In this document: positions 59,901-64,000 of the stretch, in pieces
Numbering within the stretch: position 1 is the stretch's first letter
Layout of the letters: each line of letters opens with the position of its first letter
From: Tillus elongatus
Lineage: Eukaryota; Arthropoda; Insecta; Coleoptera; Cleridae
DNA: 64,000 nt
Assembly (NCBI GenBank): GCA_964006375.1
Contig: OZ023262.1
Location: 91,399,654-91,463,653, forward strand
Reading direction: 5' to 3'
Position numbers and translations under genes: made by a program
Notes under the pieces: generated by a model
What the model was told of the DNA's origin: nothing
Database searches by the model: none
Seen by the model: only the letters and a program-made list of their open reading frames with translations

Positions 59901-59903
<3 letters not shown>
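59431..59903. other. AT-rich stretch, nothing recognised
   Basis: The 88-codon frame at 59432-59698 has the composition of AT-rich noise and no recognised motif. Confidence 0.4.
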
Positions 59904-59998
<95 letters not shown>

Positions 59999-60160
59999 TA
60001 AAGTCTGAAACCGACCTGGGACTTGGGTTCCAGGGGTCCTAAGTAGCGCTCATTTTTGGAATTTTTTTCAAAATTCAAAAGTCGCGATCTCCTTATAAGG
60101 TATGGACGCAGCAAGTGCATTATGGTACCTAGTTCATTTTCATAAAAATGATCTACACTG
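59904..60160 (-). repeat. Dispersed repeat (copy 9), TA core and right half
   Basis: (TA)n 59904-60001, then 'GAAACCGACCTGGGACTTGG' and 'AAAATTCAAAAGTCGCGATC'. It joins directly to a MITE end motif GGACGCAGCAAGTGCATTAT at 60103. Confidence 0.75.
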
Positions 60161-60170
60161 TTTATTATAT

Positions 60171-61407
60171 ATGCGAGGTTTGGCTATTAAATAACAAGAC
60201 TGCTCATGAAATTTTATTTTGAAAATTATTCTACAATCGATTGCTCCCCTCCCCTCGCTACACACCGTTTCATTAGGTTTTTTTTTTCGTTGGTCAAAGC
60301 TGGAAATCTTCTTTTGTAAGAGCATTTAGGAGCTGCGCCGATTTTCGCTTCACCTCTTCCATCGACTCGAACCGGGTTCCTTTTAAGGCAGACTTGATCT
60401 TCGAAAACAGAAAAAAGTCACAGGGCGCTAAATCAGGCGCGTATTCGAGTACTGCAGTGCCTCTACGGCTAAATAATGCTTCACAGACAGCGCGTTCTGG
60501 CCTGGTGCGTTGTCCTGGTGCAAGATCCAAGACATTTTCCACAGCTTCGGCCGTTTTTTACGAATTCGCTCTCGCGGTGTTGCCAAAACTTTTAGAAGTA
60601 AGTTTGGTATACAGTTTAACCCTCTGGAACCCATTTAGTCATCACGATGCCATCGATGTCGAAAAAACGATTAGCATGGCTTTAAATTTTGATTTCGACA
60701 TCCTTGATTTTTTCATTCTTGGCGATGCAGGAGTTTTCCAGTGCATGGATTGCCGCTTAGTTTCCACATCGTATTGGGTTATCCAGATTTCATGGCAGGT
60801 GATGATGTTTTCGATCACTTCACGTTCTTCATCTAACCTCTCAAGAAAATCTGTGCAGATTTGCTGATGGACGAGCTTTTGGTCAGGGAATTTTTTGGAA
60901 CCAACTTCGCACAGACTTTCTTCATGTTCGTCATGTAAAATTTTTCTGGCAGTTTCTTTATTGACATTTACAGCTTAAGCAATCATCTGAATGCGCATAC
61001 GACGATCTCAGCGCACAATTTCAGTGATTTTGGTCACTGTTTGCGGAATTGATACAGAGACAGGTCGACTGGACGTTGGTCAAGGCTCTCTCGGTCTTTA
61101 AAAACCCATTTATACCGTTTATATCATTCGAAAACACGGCCACTTATAGCACTCAATCGGAGTTTGTTTTTTAATATAACGAGAAATTGATCTCGTTCAC
61201 GCGTTTCTCGTCACTCATTGTTATCGGTACGAGAAAAAAACCCGTTCGTTTCTAACCTCTATAGAAACAATACTACTACATCGACTAAAACGTGTTTTCG
61301 TACTGAAATAGTAGACACTTCTAGCTATCCAACGCTGCATTCTTCTCCCCACTACCCTCTAGGACGTCTTTTACGCGCGCAGTCCGTTATTTCATAGCCA
61401 GACCTCG

Positions 61408-61411
<4 letters not shown>
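60171..61411 (-). mobile_element. Mariner transposon (DD34D-type)
   Basis: The ends are GCGAGGTTTGGCTATTAAAT on the left and, read inward from the right, AACGAGGTCTGGCTATGAAA: an imperfect TIR of about 28 bp with TA outside. Length is about 1.24 kb, as usual for classical mariners. The right end abuts (TA)n at 61409-61501. The short TIRs contrast with the long TIRs of the DD41D elements in the same window. Confidence 0.85.
60200..61225 (-). pseudogene. Mariner (DD34D-type) transposase, decayed
   Basis: Minus strand. The start is near 61220 ('EKRVNERDQF') with many breaks in the N-terminal half. 'LHQDNAPGQNALSVKHYLA' (about 60515) holds the second catalytic Asp. After a frameshift 'VLEYAPDLAPCDFFLFSKIK' (about 60420) holds the third, roughly 34 residues on. 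'KGTRFESMEEVKRKSAQLLN' and 'ALTKEDFQL' close the C-terminus. Typical mariner family order and spacing. Inactive. Confidence 0.87.

Positions 61412-61501
<90 letters not shown>
61409..61501. repeat. (TA)n microsatellite
   Basis: Pure TA tract at the right end of the mariner. Confidence 0.97.
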
Positions 61502-61506
<5 letters not shown>

Positions 61507-61952
61507 TTTTTATGAGAGTAAATTATATATAGTTCATTGTTTAATGGTTATTACTTGAAGAAAACTTTCAAAAGTATCAAAGTCGTGATCTCGTCATAGG
61601 CGAATTTTCTCTTTCTTCGCCTAGATTTTAAAACATCCGGAAGAATGTGCTAAAAAATTAGTTACAAAAATCCTATAATTTTTTTTGTGTTTAAAAAACT
61701 TCGCTAAAAAAAGACTATTTCTACAAAAATTTGTTGGGAAATTTTACATACAAATTCTGTGTGAAATATTTTCACCAAAAAATTTTTTTTGCACAAGAAT
61801 TCATTAAAACATATTTTTTCACAAATGTTAATGTTCATCAAAACTTCGCTTAATAATCTTTCACGCAAGAATTCAAAACAGACTTTTTTCTTAAGAAAAT
61901 TTAAAATATTTTTTCTTTCATGGAATTTCGATAAAATTTTGTAGTAAATTTG
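61502..61952. other. AT-rich stretch, nothing firm
   Basis: Loose recurrence of 'TTCGCTAAAAA'-like phrases resembling the right half of the dispersed repeat. No gene. Confidence 0.4.
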
Positions 61953-62245
61953 CACTGTAGTAAAAAGAATATGGTATTATAAAACGTAATATAACTTAAA
62001 CTAAAAATTTATTAAATAATGAGTAACAGCAATTAAATTAAACTACATAACAAGTTTCTTTAAATAAATTGTTAAGGGTTGGCTGTGTCAGGTTTTTTAA
62101 ACGATTAAATTAATATTATCGTTTTTAATCCCATTTCCCTAAATTAACCTAGCCTACGTGGTTCAGTTTGCAAACCATCTAACCTGGAGTTGTCAACTTT
62201 GACACGTTCGTTTGTGAATCGGCAGTCAGTCGAAAATAAATTTGC
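61953..62245. repeat. Short copy of the 54868-57258 repeat
   Basis: Joins the start and end segments of the longer copy without the ~2.1-kb interior. Confidence 0.65.
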
Positions 62246-62404
62246 AAATTTAAAAAAAATATTTTTTTTTCATGTTTGTTAATCCATAATTAGTTACAGT
62301 AAATCTCACGTTATATCCTTGAGAATGGAATAAACTTTTCCGAAAGCTCGGCTTTTAATAAAGAGTTGTATTTTGCAACTGGCGGCTTTCCCACAATTTT
62401 GTAA

Positions 62405-62405
<1 letters not shown>

Positions 62406-62496
<91 letters not shown>

Positions 62497-63092
62497 ATAA
62501 AGTTGGGTTGTATTAGGGTTTTCAGTCCCACGATTGGGTGACAATTGATAAAGGATGTTAAGCTAAGGTTGTTAGTCCCACGTTAGGGCGCTAATTGATA
62601 ATAAAAGGTTTATTTTAGGTTTATATTATTATATTTTGTATGTTAAATTATTGTTTATTGAATATTTGTAATACTTGTGATAATTGATATGGTACTCGAT
62701 ATGGTAACTAGTTTAAATATAGGTTTATGTATATTTAGTGTTTTATTGGATGTAAGTTTCTAAGTGTTTTAGCTATTAAGTTTTATGAAAAGTTGTTAGA
62801 CTATTCTTGTAAAGTAAATGTGTATAAAACTTACAATCTGGTATATCCACTGTCCTTTATTGCTGCCTGGAACCTAAGCAAACCTATTGCATGGATGAAA
62901 TTCACTCTTAAATCAGGGAGCCTCTTCAAGCTAGTGGGTTCAAGTCCTATCAATTTATTATAATTCCAAATATATATATATCTAAAACTTTCAATAATAT
63001 TGCTCTTTACTTTATGTTTGCAAATCTGTTATTCTTTTTAAAGTTTGAAGATGTTACTCCTTTTAATAACATTTGATAATATTTGTTTCCCC

Positions 63093-63180
<88 letters not shown>

Positions 63181-64000
63181 ATGTATAAATCAAAAATAAA
63201 GCAAGGATTTCAATTCAATACAAAACTAGAATCTTTATTAAATTTAACTGAAACAAATGACAAATGCCTAATACTATTGAATCTTTATATTACCACCTTT
63301 TAATGAATCTGATCAGTATTTATCTAATTAAATTTATGACTTTAAGAAAAAACGTTGTGTTCTTAGGTCAATGAAATTGTTTGTTCTACATAAAACCGCT
63401 CTTATGCTATCTACAAAGATCCAGATGGCAAAACTAACTTATACTATAGACTGTCACGCGTATTCGATGTGTCTCTTGGAAATGAGGTGCGTATTAATGT
63501 CTGCTGTTAACAGATGGCTGGACAAGCACCTTATAATTTAAAGATGGTTGCTTTCAAATATGTGGTGGCACTTATGTTCGCTTTTTGTCACAATTTTAAT
63601 TGCTCAAATTATAATTTTCTGATGCAGTACTTGGACTAGATAAAAAAACGTAAGTATTTGAATTGTTTAAACTCACTGTTTTGTTACCGGTGGTTTCTTC
63701 CCTTACGTGGTTTCGGCTGCTCCAAACTGACCTATTAACCTGCTATTGATGTTGGTCGAACCTTTACTTCATTTCCCACGCTGTTTTACCTTTCATTTCT
63801 TGTTTTTAACTTTCTCCTAAATTTTTTCTGCTGCTTCCAAAAAATGTAATAAAAATCCCCTTTGCTTATTATTTTTACTCTGTCTCCAGCGTAACTAATT
63901 AAAAACTGCTTTTGGCCTTCTTCCAAATCTTTTCATCAAAACAAATTTTTATACAATACTAAACCTCTTCATTATTACCACGGATACATAATTTTTATTG
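62406..64000. repeat. Large repeat of unknown class (copy B), starts with (TA)n
   Basis: Diverged partner of 57996-59430. It has (TA)n at 62406-62495 and an extra (TA)n plus (GT)n at 63095-63180. Near 62500-62590 the phrase 'GTCCCACG..GGG' is tandemly doubled. It runs to the window edge. Confidence 0.6.

Overview
The window reads as AT-rich nuclear DNA of an animal, most likely an arthropod and probably an insect. It carries about twenty long (TA)n tracts and a dense layer of eukaryotic transposons: mariner-type elements with DD34D, DD40D and DD41D signatures, piggyBac, BEL/Pao, Penelope, and several non-LTR lineages with insect-like reading frames. I found no convincing host protein gene, no rRNA gene and no canonical tRNA gene. 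Almost every coding stretch belongs to a mobile element, and nearly all of these are broken. I cannot name the species. Layout, 1-21.9 kb: copies of a dispersed repeat with a (TA)n tract in its middle; a nearly intact DD41D mariner with 416-bp terminal inverted repeats (1979-4046); a decayed CR1/Jockey-like LINE (5909-7705); a mariner of a second DD41D family (10025-14361) that carries a DD40D element inside its transposase (10848-12586) and a tandemly repeated 3' end; an RNase H-bearing LINE remnant on the minus strand (16160-17570); a Penelope-type reverse transcriptase remnant (18535-18905); and a mariner fossil (21419-21952). Layout, 22-38 kb: a GC-rich LOA/R1-like LINE lies inside a dispersed repeat. 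Its reverse transcriptase is interrupted by a 9,869-bp near-perfect palindrome (24884-34752) with a 6-bp target duplication ATCATC and AG...CT ends. I regard this as the main find: a Polinton/Maverick-like element reduced to two inverted arms of about 4.65 kb around a unique 558-bp loop. Its ends hold perfect inverted-repeat-1 hormone-response-type sites and TGACGTCA sites. The loop holds an E-box array and a TATA promoter aimed at one copy of a 128-residue gene. Layout, 38-64 kb: another DD41D mariner (38061-39960), a LINE 3' fragment between two (TA)n tracts, a BEL/Pao integrase remnant with its 3' LTR start, a piggyBac element with recognisable ends (45887-48140) whose transposase gene carries a (TA)n expansion, several ~310-bp MITE-like units, a foldback repeat (51165-52575), a DD34D mariner (60171-61411), and two large diverged repeat copies of unknown class at the right end. 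How it fits together: the window is a nest of insertions. Mariner elements use TA targets, and two of them sit inside the (TA)n core of the same dispersed repeat. The palindrome sits in a LINE, which sits in an older repeat. No gene set here forms a host pathway. The functional units are the transposons, and the palindrome may be a non-autonomous, virus-derived replicon.
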